From: CAZIGM01 sp964538675
Lineage (GTDB): Bacteria > Bacillota > Bacilli > Tepidibacillales > Tepidibacillaceae
Direction: 5' to 3'
Length of the DNA: 38,269 nt
Assembly: GCA_964538675.1 (NCBI GenBank)
Contig: CAZIGM010000014.1
Location: 1 to 38,269, forward strand
The translations under genes were made by a program, and so were the position numbers. The stretch's first letter is position 1. Every line of letters starts with the position of its first letter. Of the stretch, positions 15,807 through 23,580 are shown piece after piece. Under the pieces are notes generated by a model, which was given only the letters and a program-made list of their open reading frames with translations, searched no databases and was not told the DNA's origin.

Positions 15807-16898
15807 ATGGCTCCTTTTCCTTGGTCGAATAACAAGTCATATGTAAATAAGATATTGTTCATAAAACCTAACTACCCCCCAAACTCTTGTTATCGAGAAT
15901 TGCGTAAAAATAATATTTTAAATCTATGTTACTTAAAGAGATTAAACGCATTTATTGGATTGTTCCATAAAGATACTAATAACGATTATTTCAGGAATTT
16001 TCCTGGTATTTTTCAAATTGATGAAGATATTGAAGTGAAAATTCATATACCAGTAAAAGGAAAAATAATGCCTAGGGCGCAAGTTATTCCCTGGGGGATA
16101 AAAAGAATTGGAGCAAATGATTCTTGGAGTATCTCTCAAGGAAAGGGGATTAAAGTTGCCGTTGTAGATACGGGGATAGCCTACGATCACCCGGATTTAG
16201 CAAAAAACATTAAGGGCGGTACTAATGTTATAAATCCCTTATTATCTCCATATGATTATAATGGTCATGGTACCCATATTGCTGGAACTATTGGTGCTGT
16301 TAATAATCAATATGGTGTAGTAGGAGTTGCACCTAAAGTAAGTATTTATGCTGTAAAGGCATTTAATAAAGATGGTACTGCAAAATTATCCAATATCATT
16401 AAAGCAATTGATTGGTGTATTGATAATGATATGGACATAATAAACATGAGTTTTGGTTTTGATGAATCTAGTTCAACCTTTAGAGAAGCAATTGTGAGAG
16501 CTTATCAATCAGAGGTCTTAATGATTGCAGCTTCAGGTAATAAAGGAACACAAGGTAAAATTGAATACCCTGCAGAATTTCAGGAGACGATTGGAGTTAG
16601 TTCTATTAACGAAAATAATAAAATATCCAGTTATAGCAATATAGGACCTCAAGTAGACCTTGCTGCTCCAGGAGAAAAGATTATTTCAACTTGGCTTAAT
16701 AATTCTTTTAGAGAATTAAGTGGAACATCAATGGCAGTTGCCCATGTATCTGGAGCAGCAGCTTTATTAAAAAGTCGATATCCGCGTATTAGAACAAATG
16801 AATTATCATATCTATTGCAAAGAAATGCTTTTAGAATAAATGCCTCTCCTATTGCCCAAGGAGCAGGATTAGTAAATGCCAAAATTAGTAGCTATTGA
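15807..16898 (+). CDS. S8 family subtilisin-like serine protease without signal peptide
   Basis: This is a subtilase with a complete catalytic site: Asp121 in VAVVDTGIAYDHPDL, His154 in GHGTHIAGTIGA, the oxyanion-hole Asn245 in AASGNKG, and Ser308 in LSGTSMAVAHVSGAA. The 363-residue protein begins MAPFPWSNNKSYVNKILF and has no secretion signal. The first ~95 residues precede the catalytic domain, which starts around PWGIKRIGANDSW, and could act as a propeptide or as a partner-binding domain. This suggests an intracellular, or mother-cell or spore-confined, subtilase. The ATG has AAAGGAG 9 bases upstream. It is co-oriented with the 113-residue unknown gene and ends at the bidirectional terminator at 16973-17008. 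Confidence 0.92.
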   Translation: MAPFPWSNNKSYVNKILFIKPNYPPNSCYRELRKNNILNLCYLKRLNAFIGLFHKDTNNDYFRNFPGIFQIDEDIEVKIHIPVKGKIMPRAQVIPWGIKRIGANDSWSISQGKGIKVAVVDTGIAYDHPDLAKNIKGGTNVINPLLSPYDYNGHGTHIAGTIGAVNNQYGVVGVAPKVSIYAVKAFNKDGTAKLSNIIKAIDWCIDNDMDIINMSFGFDESSSTFREAIVRAYQSEVLMIAASGNKGTQGKIEYPAEFQETIGVSSINENNKISSYSNIGPQVDLAAPGEKIISTWLNNSFRELSGTSMAVAHVSGAAALLKSRYPRIRTNELSYLLQRNAFRINASPIAQGAGLVNAKISSY

Positions 16899-16957
16899 AA
16901 AGAATAATATATGTAAGCTCCGTTCCTTTGATTATAAGCGTGCCTATATCTGATTTA

Positions 16958-17007
16958 AAAAGACGAGTTTTATTCAGGTGTGATTTCAAGTCCACCTGAA
17001 CTTTTTT
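16958..17007 (-). repeat. Dispersed repeat, compact diverged copy G
   Basis: AAAGACGAGTTTTATTCAGG followed by a loop and CCACCTGAACT aligns with compact copy A1/A2 (AAAGCCGAACTTTATTTAGA ... CCATCTGAATT). It overlaps the last ten codons and the stop of the MFS gene and forms the terminator of the protease gene. Confidence 0.55.
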
Positions 17008-18151
17008 TATATATAATCTTAATTAAAGTACTAATTACTGTTAATATTGTAAACGAAAGAATTATAACTGCTATTAAATAAAATATTGATTCAGGTGCAA
17101 AAACTTCTAATGATAGTCCACTTAAATATGGACCTATCATACTACCTACTCCAAAATGAATTGTTGCTATTATACTTGCAGTTGGTAGCAATGAAAAAGG
17201 CAATAAATCTGTTACATACGCTAGTCCTAAAGAATATAAAGAGCCTGTAAACCCTCCCGCTAATACGAATAAAAGAATTAGCAATTGTATGGATTGGACA
17301 AACGGTATCATACAAAATAATACTCCTCCAATAAATGTAATTATAACTAAGGTTTTTTTCCTGCCAATATAATCGCTAATAAAGCCTAAAGGAAGTTGAA
17401 AAAGTAAACTTCCAACAACAAACGAGGATAGTAGTATTGAGACATTTTTTTCCTCTAATCCTGTTCTTAGTCCATATATTGGAAAACCGACATTTAGAGT
17501 AGCTTCTAGAAATCCATATATAAACATTGGCATAAGAGCCAATCCTGCTAAAGTATATACTTTTCTATAATTTTTATTAGCTTTTCTTTCTTTAGTGTCC
17601 TCAGGTTTTAAATTATTTATTTGCAAAACTATTAATATCACTATAATAAATAGAATTGTCGTAATAGCGAATGGTAGCCTATTATCAATCGATGCTAATA
17701 TCAACCCCAGTGGTCCTATTGCAAATCCAACACCATATGATAATCCATAAACTGAGAGACTTCTTCCTCTCCTTCTTGGATCTGCAGTTGTAGTTATCCA
17801 TAACTGAGAAGCATAATGAATTGCATTATCACCTATACCAACAATAAATCTCAATACTATCCAAAAATAGAAGTTGCTCCAGATAGGAAAAAGTATCATC
17901 GATAGTGTAACAATACTCAAACCAAAAACAATTACAGGTTTATATCCATACTTTCTAACAGGACGTTCCATGAAAGGTGAAGCTATTAACATTCCTATAT
18001 ATAAAGCTGATGAACTTAAACCATTATATATAGAACTAACCCCTTGCTTTTCCAAAAGAACTGATAGTAATGGTAATAATAGACCTTGACTAAAGCCAGA
18101 TATACTTACCGTACTTATTAAAATTAAAAAACGTTTTTTTGATGAACTCAT
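16970..18151 (-). CDS. MFS transporter, 12-TM (DHA1-like)
   Basis: This is a major facilitator superfamily secondary transporter of about 393 residues with some 12 hydrophobic helices. The first loop motif is ASPFMERPVRKYGYKPVIVFG, and the second-half counterpart is GFISDYIGRKKTLVIIT. The fold and PLLSVLLEKQGVSSIYNGL start resemble drug-efflux or sugar-efflux DHA1 members; substrate unknown. The longest frame starts at 18214, but the ATG at 18151 (MSSSKKRFLILIST) has GAGGG 7 bases upstream and begins the first helix. The last codons (SSGGLEITPE) and the stop come from a repeat-derived hairpin. Convergent with the protease gene. Confidence 0.9.
   Translation of the reverse strand: MSSSKKRFLILISTVSISGFSQGLLLPLLSVLLEKQGVSSIYNGLSSSALYIGMLIASPFMERPVRKYGYKPVIVFGLSIVTLSMILFPIWSNFYFWIVLRFIVGIGDNAIHYASQLWITTTADPRRRGRSLSVYGLSYGVGFAIGPLGLILASIDNRLPFAITTILFIIVILIVLQINNLKPEDTKERKANKNYRKVYTLAGLALMPMFIYGFLEATLNVGFPIYGLRTGLEEKNVSILLSSFVVGSLLFQLPLGFISDYIGRKKTLVIITFIGGVLFCMIPFVQSIQLLILLFVLAGGFTGSLYSLGLAYVTDLLPFSLLPTASIIATIHFGVGSMIGPYLSGLSLEVFAPESIFYLIAVIILSFTILTVISTLIKIIYKKSSGGLEITPE
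16973..17008 (+). terminator. Repeat-derived terminator of the protease gene
   Basis: TTCAGGTG pairs with CACCTGAA around a 12-base loop and is followed by C and seven T on the plus strand, a canonical intrinsic terminator. It lies about 75 bases after the protease stop and within the 3' end of the opposite MFS gene. On the minus strand a weaker T-run (TCTTTTT) also follows. Confidence 0.85.
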
Positions 18152-18202
18152 AATTAACCCTCTGTATGTAAAATATATAATAAATGATTTAAGGAGAATA
18201 CG

Positions 18203-18367
18203 ATGAATACACATATATTTTTTCTTTCTTGTATGATTATAGCGATTATCTTATCATTATCAAGTATTTATATTTACGATATGTTTGGTTTTCTTGCAGC
18301 TGTATCTACTATTATAATTGCGATTTTTTGGTTAGAGCTAGGATTTTATTTTAAAAGAACATATTAG
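18203..18367 (+). CDS. Small membrane protein, 54 residues
   Basis: A short frame with a good ribosome site: AAGGAG lies 6 bases before ATG 18203. The 54 residues begin MNTHIFFLSCMIIAIILSLS and end FWLELGFYFKRTY, forming two hydrophobic helices joined by a short IYIYDMFGF turn, with positive residues at the C-terminus. No family is recognised. It lies in the 285-base space between the divergent MFS gene and convergent yqgQ, which otherwise has no other content. The combination of Shine-Dalgarno, two clean helices and a charged end makes it more likely real than chance. Confidence 0.6.
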   Translation: MNTHIFFLSCMIIAIILSLSSIYIYDMFGFLAAVSTIIIAIFWLELGFYFKRTY

Positions 18368-18436
18368 GATAAACTATTTGTCTTTATTAGAGCATAGTTA
18401 TATTATTATAAGTAGTAACAATATACCCACTAATTG

Positions 18437-18640
18437 CTAATTATTTGATAAATTATTATACTTTTTTTGCAATATACTGATGGCTTTAATATACTCTTCA
18501 TCAGTAATCATGCTCCATTTATGTAAATCTTTTATCTCGATTTCCATAAGAGCAATATCATCTAGTTGATTCCCAGTATACACATAAACAGCAAATCTTT
18601 TTAAAAGTGATTGTACATATGTTATATCATTTTCTATCAT
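18437..18640 (-). CDS. yqgQ: YqgQ family (DUF910) small protein
   Basis: The 67-residue protein matches the YqgQ family of Bacilli in length and pattern: VQSLLKRFAVYVYTGNQLDD, LMEIEIKDLHKWSMI and EEYIKAISILQKKY. It is a small three-helix cytosolic protein whose function is unknown, possibly nucleic-acid binding on structural grounds. In Bacillus it neighbours the glucokinase and rhomboid genes; here it is isolated between a small membrane protein and the RND transporter, from which it is divergent. The start has AGGTG a few bases upstream. Confidence 0.88.
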   Translation of the reverse strand: MIENDITYVQSLLKRFAVYVYTGNQLDDIALMEIEIKDLHKWSMITDEEYIKAISILQKKYNNLSNN

Positions 18641-18713
18641 AATGTCACCTATTACTATAATTTATTTATTATCATCATTTTACATAATAATAATTTTTTT
18701 AAGGAGATTTTTT

Positions 18714-20882
18714 ATGAAAAATTTAGCTAGATTTATTTATTACCGATCTAAAGCTATTATTATTATAACTGTTATTATAAACATAATAGCTCTTTTATCT
18801 CTTTTTAATTTTAGTCTTTCTACTGATTATTTATCTTTCTTTAAAGGCAATAACGAAATCTCCTCTGTTTATGATGAAATAAATGATAAATATAAAGGAA
18901 TAGAGACTATTCAGATTTTAATTGAATCAAAAGATGATTCTGACTTAACTTCAAAAAATAATCTAATGGCAATATCTCTTTATCTTGAATCATTAAAAGA
19001 GATTGAGGGCACATCATTTACTACTTCTTTTTTACCACAAAAAACTACCACAGGCATAAATGAAATAATTGAAATAGATTCAAATTATATCAGATCTAAT
19101 TACGAACAAACATTAACAATTATTGAAAGTAATGATATGCTTAATAGCTTTATATCCGAGAATAATAAAGCTGGACTAGTTATTCTAGGAATGAATAATG
19201 AAATTGATAAAAAATTATATGCTGATAAAGTAACTGAAATAATGATTGATGATAACCTTACAACAAATTATGCAGGTAATCAAATTATTGTAAATACATT
19301 AGAAGATTATCTCATTAAGATAATCCTTATATTTCCACCACTTGCAATTATATTAGTTCTTTTTGTTTTCTATCTAAATATAAGAAATAAAATTGCAACT
19401 ATTTTCGCCATGCTACCTGCATCCTTTGGAGCATTATGGATGTTTGGTACAGTTTTTTTACTAGATAAAGAGCTTAGTATAATCACAGTTTTAGCACCAA
19501 TTTTTATAATTGTTTTAGGTAGTGCAGATGGATTACATTTTACAATTCATTATCTTGAAAATGCAGATAAATATTCAGATAAAGTTGATTTAATAGAAGA
19601 AACCTTGCGAATGGTTGGGATTCCAATCATTTTAACTACCTTAACTACAATGGCTGGATTTTTATCATTAGCCTTTTCTGACATAACTTCAATGAGAGAA
19701 TTAGGAATTACTACTGCCGTCGGGATAGGTTACGCAGGATTAATCTCAATCTTTTTCTTACCAATTTTACTTACAAAACTTAAATTAGACAATGATTATA
19801 ATTCAATAGAGAATAGCAAGTTGATTAAATTTATTAAAAAGGCTAAAAACTATCGTATAGCAATAATAACCACATTTGCTACTCTTGTTATATTCTTTGG
19901 AATATTTATTCCCACTTTGACTGTAGATTCTAATCAATTAACCTTTTTTAAAAAAGGGTCAGATATTGTACAAACTTTTGATAAAGTAGAGGAACATTTT
20001 GGTTCAGCACTACCTCTATTTGGAGAATATAAATTACCTAAAGATGGTTTAGATAATATTGATAAAGCTAATGAAATTCTAATATTCGAACGAGAATTAG
20101 AAGAAATGGAAACAGTAAATAACGTTATGTCTATTTATGACTTAATATTATATGGAAATCAAATGATGACAGGTAAAAATAGTTATCCTGAAAATCCTGA
20201 AACAATTAATAAAATTACTACATATATAACCACGAACGAGGAAATTGATTTAGAACAGTGGATTAGCAATGACGGATTAAAATTTAATATAACAACTACT
20301 AACCTATCCGGCGAAGCTCAAGATCAATTAATCAAAAAAATTGAAGAAAATAAAAATGTTAAATCTCTTTCTGGTATGCCGATATTATTTAGAGAAATGA
20401 ATAAATTAATCGTTGAAAATCAAATAAATTCCTTGTTTATCGCATTAGCTTTAATATTTGTTATGTTGTATATAAGTTTTAGAAAGCTAAAAGATACTTT
20501 AGTAGCTTTAGTACCAATAATTATTACAATAATTTCACTGTTTGGATTTTTAGCTTTGACTGATTTTAATCTCAATATGATGACTACAAATATGGCAAGT
20601 ATTGCAATTGGTGTTGGTATTGATTATGCAATTCACTTTATTTCCGTTATGAATCTTTATAAAAAAAGAAATGTAGTTAACTATATAGACAAAGCAATTG
20701 AAACAGCTGGAAAACCAATAATTACAAATGCTCTTGGCTTTGCAATTGGACTAAGCATCTATCTATTATCTCCTTTTAGAATTCACAGTCAAGTATCTAT
20801 GGTTATGTGGCTAGCAATGATTATCTCAAGCTTTGGTGCCTTATTGCTCATACCACAATTCTATAGAAAAACTAAAGATTAA
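18714..20882 (+). CDS. RND/MMPL-family membrane transporter
   Basis: This is a 722-residue RND superfamily protein of the MMPL/HAE3-like type, which moves hydrophobic molecules or lipids driven by the proton gradient. It is built as two homologous halves: TM1 (about 10-30), an extracytoplasmic domain (about 40-220), a cluster of five or six helices with GSADGLHFTIHYLE, then TM7, a second external domain and a final cluster with GIGVGIDYAIHFISV. The Asp residues in those helices are the probable proton-relay sites. The longest frame starts at 18642; the ATG at 18714 (MKNLARFIYYRSK) has AAGGAG 8 bases upstream and is preferred. No membrane-fusion partner adjoins, consistent with MMPL-type proteins. 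Strong terminator at 20902-20938. Confidence 0.92.
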   Translation: MKNLARFIYYRSKAIIIITVIINIIALLSLFNFSLSTDYLSFFKGNNEISSVYDEINDKYKGIETIQILIESKDDSDLTSKNNLMAISLYLESLKEIEGTSFTTSFLPQKTTTGINEIIEIDSNYIRSNYEQTLTIIESNDMLNSFISENNKAGLVILGMNNEIDKKLYADKVTEIMIDDNLTTNYAGNQIIVNTLEDYLIKIILIFPPLAIILVLFVFYLNIRNKIATIFAMLPASFGALWMFGTVFLLDKELSIITVLAPIFIIVLGSADGLHFTIHYLENADKYSDKVDLIEETLRMVGIPIILTTLTTMAGFLSLAFSDITSMRELGITTAVGIGYAGLISIFFLPILLTKLKLDNDYNSIENSKLIKFIKKAKNYRIAIITTFATLVIFFGIFIPTLTVDSNQLTFFKKGSDIVQTFDKVEEHFGSALPLFGEYKLPKDGLDNIDKANEILIFERELEEMETVNNVMSIYDLILYGNQMMTGKNSYPENPETINKITTYITTNEEIDLEQWISNDGLKFNITTTNLSGEAQDQLIKKIEENKNVKSLSGMPILFREMNKLIVENQINSLFIALALIFVMLYISFRKLKDTLVALVPIIITIISLFGFLALTDFNLNMMTTNMASIAIGVGIDYAIHFISVMNLYKKRNVVNYIDKAIETAGKPIITNALGFAIGLSIYLLSPFRIHSQVSMVMWLAMIISSFGALLLIPQFYRKTKD

Positions 20883-20901
20883 AGAAAAATATCAAAAAAA
20901 T

Positions 20902-20938
20902 CCCCTATTACAATTATGTAATATGGGCTATTTTTTTT
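20902..20938 (+). terminator. Terminator after the RND gene
   Basis: CCCTATTAC pairs with GTAATATGGG with one bulge, followed by CTA and eight T. The hairpin overlaps the last codons and stop of the small Cys-rich gene on the other strand. Confidence 0.85.
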
Positions 20939-21101
20939 GATTCATATTATTTATATCATTTTTCTCTAAATTACATGAGGATTTAATATTACAGTTAGTA
21001 CATGAACCACAATTCTTCCCTTCAATACTTCTTCTAAAATTGCGATACAATACCAAAACACTATAGATAATAATTACCGCTAATATAATATATGTTGTCA
21101 A
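20928..21101 (-). CDS. FeoB-associated Cys-rich membrane protein
   Basis: A 57-residue protein with one N-terminal membrane helix (TYIILAVIIIYSVLVLY), basic residues (RNFRRS), and a short cytosolic tail with four cysteines (NCGSCTNC and SSCN). This layout is that of the small FeoB-associated Cys-rich proteins (FeoC-like or 'FeoB_associated' family) encoded after feoB in Bacillota, which may bind iron or an Fe-S cluster and aid Fe(II) uptake. The start is TTG with AGAAGGGA upstream, so simple ATG-based searches miss it. It begins 32 bases after the feoB stop, on the same strand, and should be the third gene of the feoA-feoB operon. Confidence 0.8.
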   Translation of the reverse strand: MTTYIILAVIIIYSVLVLYRNFRRSIEGKNCGSCTNCNIKSSCNLEKNDINNMNQKK

Positions 21102-21133
21102 AATTATCCCTTCTTTCTGGATAACTAATTCAC

Positions 21134-23218
21134 TTAAAGAAATAGTCTACTTCCTACTTGATATACAATGAAAGCTAAAATCCAAGCTATAGTAAGACTA
21201 TATGCAACAGAGAATACTGGCCACTTCCATGCTCCAGTTTCTTTCTTCATAACTACTAATGTTGCCATACATGGTGTGTATAGTAGAATAAATACCATAA
21301 ATGCATAGGCAGATACGGGATTAAATACACTTTGAATTGTTGCCGATAATTGACTTGCTACATCCCCTGCACCATAAACAATAGACATTGTGGATACAAC
21401 AACCTCTTTAGCAACAAACCCACTAATCAACGAAACTCCAGCTTCCCATGTTCCAAAGCCCAATGGTTCTAGTAATGGAGCAATAATCCTCCCTATACTA
21501 GCAAGAAAACTATTACTCATTTCCACCATACCAGACCATGAATAATTACCAAGAAACCATAATACAACAGACATACCTAAGATTACAGTCCCAGCTTTTT
21601 TTAGAAAATCTTTTCCCTTATCCCATGTACTTAAAACTAAACTTTTTATCATTGGAACACGATATGGAGGTAGTTCCATAACAAAAAAATTATCTTCCTC
21701 TTTTAACAAAAATCTTTTAAAAATAAGCCCTAATATAACTGCCATGACAATACCTAATAAATATAGAGAAAAAACAACTAGACTTTGATATTTTTCAAAG
21801 AAAATTGATGTAAATAATGCATAAACCATTAACCTAGCCGTACAAGACATAAATGGATTTAGTAGAATAGTAACTAAACGTTCTTTTGGATGTTCCATTG
21901 TTCTAGCGCTCATAATACCTGGAACATTGCATCCAAAACCAACCACTAATGGAATAAACGCTTTACCATTTAATCCCAGCTTCGACATTCCTTTATCCAT
22001 AATAAATGCGGCTCTTGCCATATACCCTGAGTCCTCAAGAATGGAAATAATCAGAAATAAAATAAATATTTGTGGTAAAAATACTAAAACTCCACCAACT
22101 CCAGCAATTATTCCATTAACTATTAATTGTATTAGCCAATCGCTTACTCCTAAAGATATGAGAGACTTAGCTGTCCACTCAGAAATAGGACCACTAAACC
22201 AACCGTCTAAGATGTCTTGTAGAGGGGCTCCAACCCATGAAAAAGTAATTTGAAAAGTTAAAAATATAGCTAATAAGAATATTGGAATACCTAACCATTT
22301 ATTAGTGACAATAGCATCAATTTTTTCTGTCCAATTTGTTTTTTGATTACTATCAGAAACCTGGATATCTTTAATAAATCTTTCTATCCATTGATACCGT
22401 TCATCACGAATTGTATTTGCAATCGATCTTTTTAACTTAGTATTCAACTCATCTATAATAGCCCTTAATGAATCCCAAATTCCTTCATTGATCATCTGCA
22501 ATTTTATCTCATTATTATCTTCTAAAATTTGAAGTGCTAACCACCTAGTATTAAAATCCTTTAACTTACTATTAATTAACATTTCTATTTTACTAATTGC
22601 ATTTTCTATATAAGTACTATATTGTATTTTAAAATTAGGATTATTTATTGGTTCTTCTAACACATCAAATAAATCTGCTAACCCCTCTCCTTTTCTAGTT
22701 ACCATAGGTATAACAGGTACTTGTAATCTTTGCTCCATTTTTTTAATATCCAATTTAATACCATAAGATGTAGCTACATCTAACATATTAAGTGAAATAA
22801 TCGTCGGCATATTCATTTCTAATAATTGAACGGTTAGATATAAGTTTCTTTCTAAATTAGATGAATCAACAATGTTAATAACTTTGTCTATCTTCTCGTT
22901 AATTAAAAAATCAACAGTAACCTTTTCATCTTCAGATAAAGATGAAAGACTGTATATTCCTGGTAAATCAATAACTTTATTTGATGTTTTATCTAATAAG
23001 CATTGCTTATGATGGTTAGTATGGTTATGATGACCACTATGCCTAAAATACCCTCTATTTCTATGTCTACATTGCAATTTATTTCTTCTTATTGTTCCTA
23101 TTTTTTTCTCGACAGTAACTCCTGCCCAATTTCCTACTTCATGCCTACTACAAGTTAATAAATTAAATAGCGCTGTTTTCCCTACATTAGGATTGCCTAT
23201 TAATGTGTATATTTCCAT
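21134..23218 (-). CDS. feoB: FeoB ferrous iron transporter with His-rich insertion
   Basis: FeoB imports Fe(II) across the cytoplasmic membrane and carries an N-terminal GTPase domain. The 694-residue protein shows G1 GNPNVGKT (8-15), G3 DLPG (84-87), G4 NMLD, a helical GDP-dissociation-inhibitor region and then about ten membrane segments with Gate domains (GYMARAAFIMDKGMSKLGLNGKAFIPLVVGFGCNVPGI carries the conserved Cys). Between the switch-I part and G3, where most FeoB proteins have a short beta-strand, there is an extra segment of about 25-30 residues (47-76) with seven histidines and two cysteines (core RHSGHHNHTNHHKQC). It follows feoA by 22 bases and precedes the small Cys-rich gene. 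Confidence 0.96.
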   Translation of the reverse strand: MEIYTLIGNPNVGKTALFNLLTCSRHEVGNWAGVTVEKKIGTIRRNKLQCRHRNRGYFRHSGHHNHTNHHKQCLLDKTSNKVIDLPGIYSLSSLSEDEKVTVDFLINEKIDKVINIVDSSNLERNLYLTVQLLEMNMPTIISLNMLDVATSYGIKLDIKKMEQRLQVPVIPMVTRKGEGLADLFDVLEEPINNPNFKIQYSTYIENAISKIEMLINSKLKDFNTRWLALQILEDNNEIKLQMINEGIWDSLRAIIDELNTKLKRSIANTIRDERYQWIERFIKDIQVSDSNQKTNWTEKIDAIVTNKWLGIPIFLLAIFLTFQITFSWVGAPLQDILDGWFSGPISEWTAKSLISLGVSDWLIQLIVNGIIAGVGGVLVFLPQIFILFLIISILEDSGYMARAAFIMDKGMSKLGLNGKAFIPLVVGFGCNVPGIMSARTMEHPKERLVTILLNPFMSCTARLMVYALFTSIFFEKYQSLVVFSLYLLGIVMAVILGLIFKRFLLKEEDNFFVMELPPYRVPMIKSLVLSTWDKGKDFLKKAGTVILGMSVVLWFLGNYSWSGMVEMSNSFLASIGRIIAPLLEPLGFGTWEAGVSLISGFVAKEVVVSTMSIVYGAGDVASQLSATIQSVFNPVSAYAFMVFILLYTPCMATLVVMKKETGAWKWPVFSVAYSLTIAWILAFIVYQVGSRLFL

Positions 23219-23240
23219 AGATCTTTCCCCATTTATCTAG

Positions 23241-23471
23241 TTAGATTGTTTCTACAAGAATATTTTCCGCTTCCTTTATCCGAAAACTTAATTTAAACCC
23301 TCTTATCTTTATTATTATTAAACCTCCAAAGGAAGATATTTTAAATACTTCTAAAAAAGTTCCAGGTAACAAACCCATATCCATTAATCTTTTAGATTTT
23401 TCTTTATTCATATATAAATTCTTAACAATAACTTTATCACCATTATTGCATTGATTTAATTTTTTCGTCAT
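23241..23471 (-). CDS. feoA: FeoA, SH3-like accessory protein of iron uptake
   Basis: FeoA is a small cytosolic SH3-like protein required for FeoB-mediated Fe(II) uptake. The 76 residues fit: NGDKVIVKNLYMNKEKSKRLMDMGLLPGTFLEVFKIS followed by GLIIIKIRGFKLSFRIKEAENILVE. The longest frame begins at 23492, but AAGGAGG sits between that and the ATG at 23471 (MTKKLNQ), which is therefore the start. First gene of the operon; a Fur-like box at 23490-23504 lies about 20 bases before the start. Confidence 0.95.
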   Translation of the reverse strand: MTKKLNQCNNGDKVIVKNLYMNKEKSKRLMDMGLLPGTFLEVFKISSFGGLIIIKIRGFKLSFRIKEAENILVETI

Positions 23472-23489
23472 AATAATCCTCCTTGCGAA

Positions 23490-23504
23490 CAATAATCGTT
23501 CTCA
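23490..23504 (-). promoter_or_regulatory. Candidate Fur box before feoA
   Basis: The minus strand reads TGAGAACGATTATTG, matching the 7-1-7 Fur consensus TGATAAT-N-ATTATCA at 10 of 14 positions. Its place directly before feoA supports iron-dependent repression. No fur gene is in the window. Confidence 0.45.
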
Positions 23505-23580
23505 ATTAGATTATAATCTTTTTTTGCTAATTTGTATACTGTTTTTATTAGATACATATAAGATAATATTACGTTTCTAA

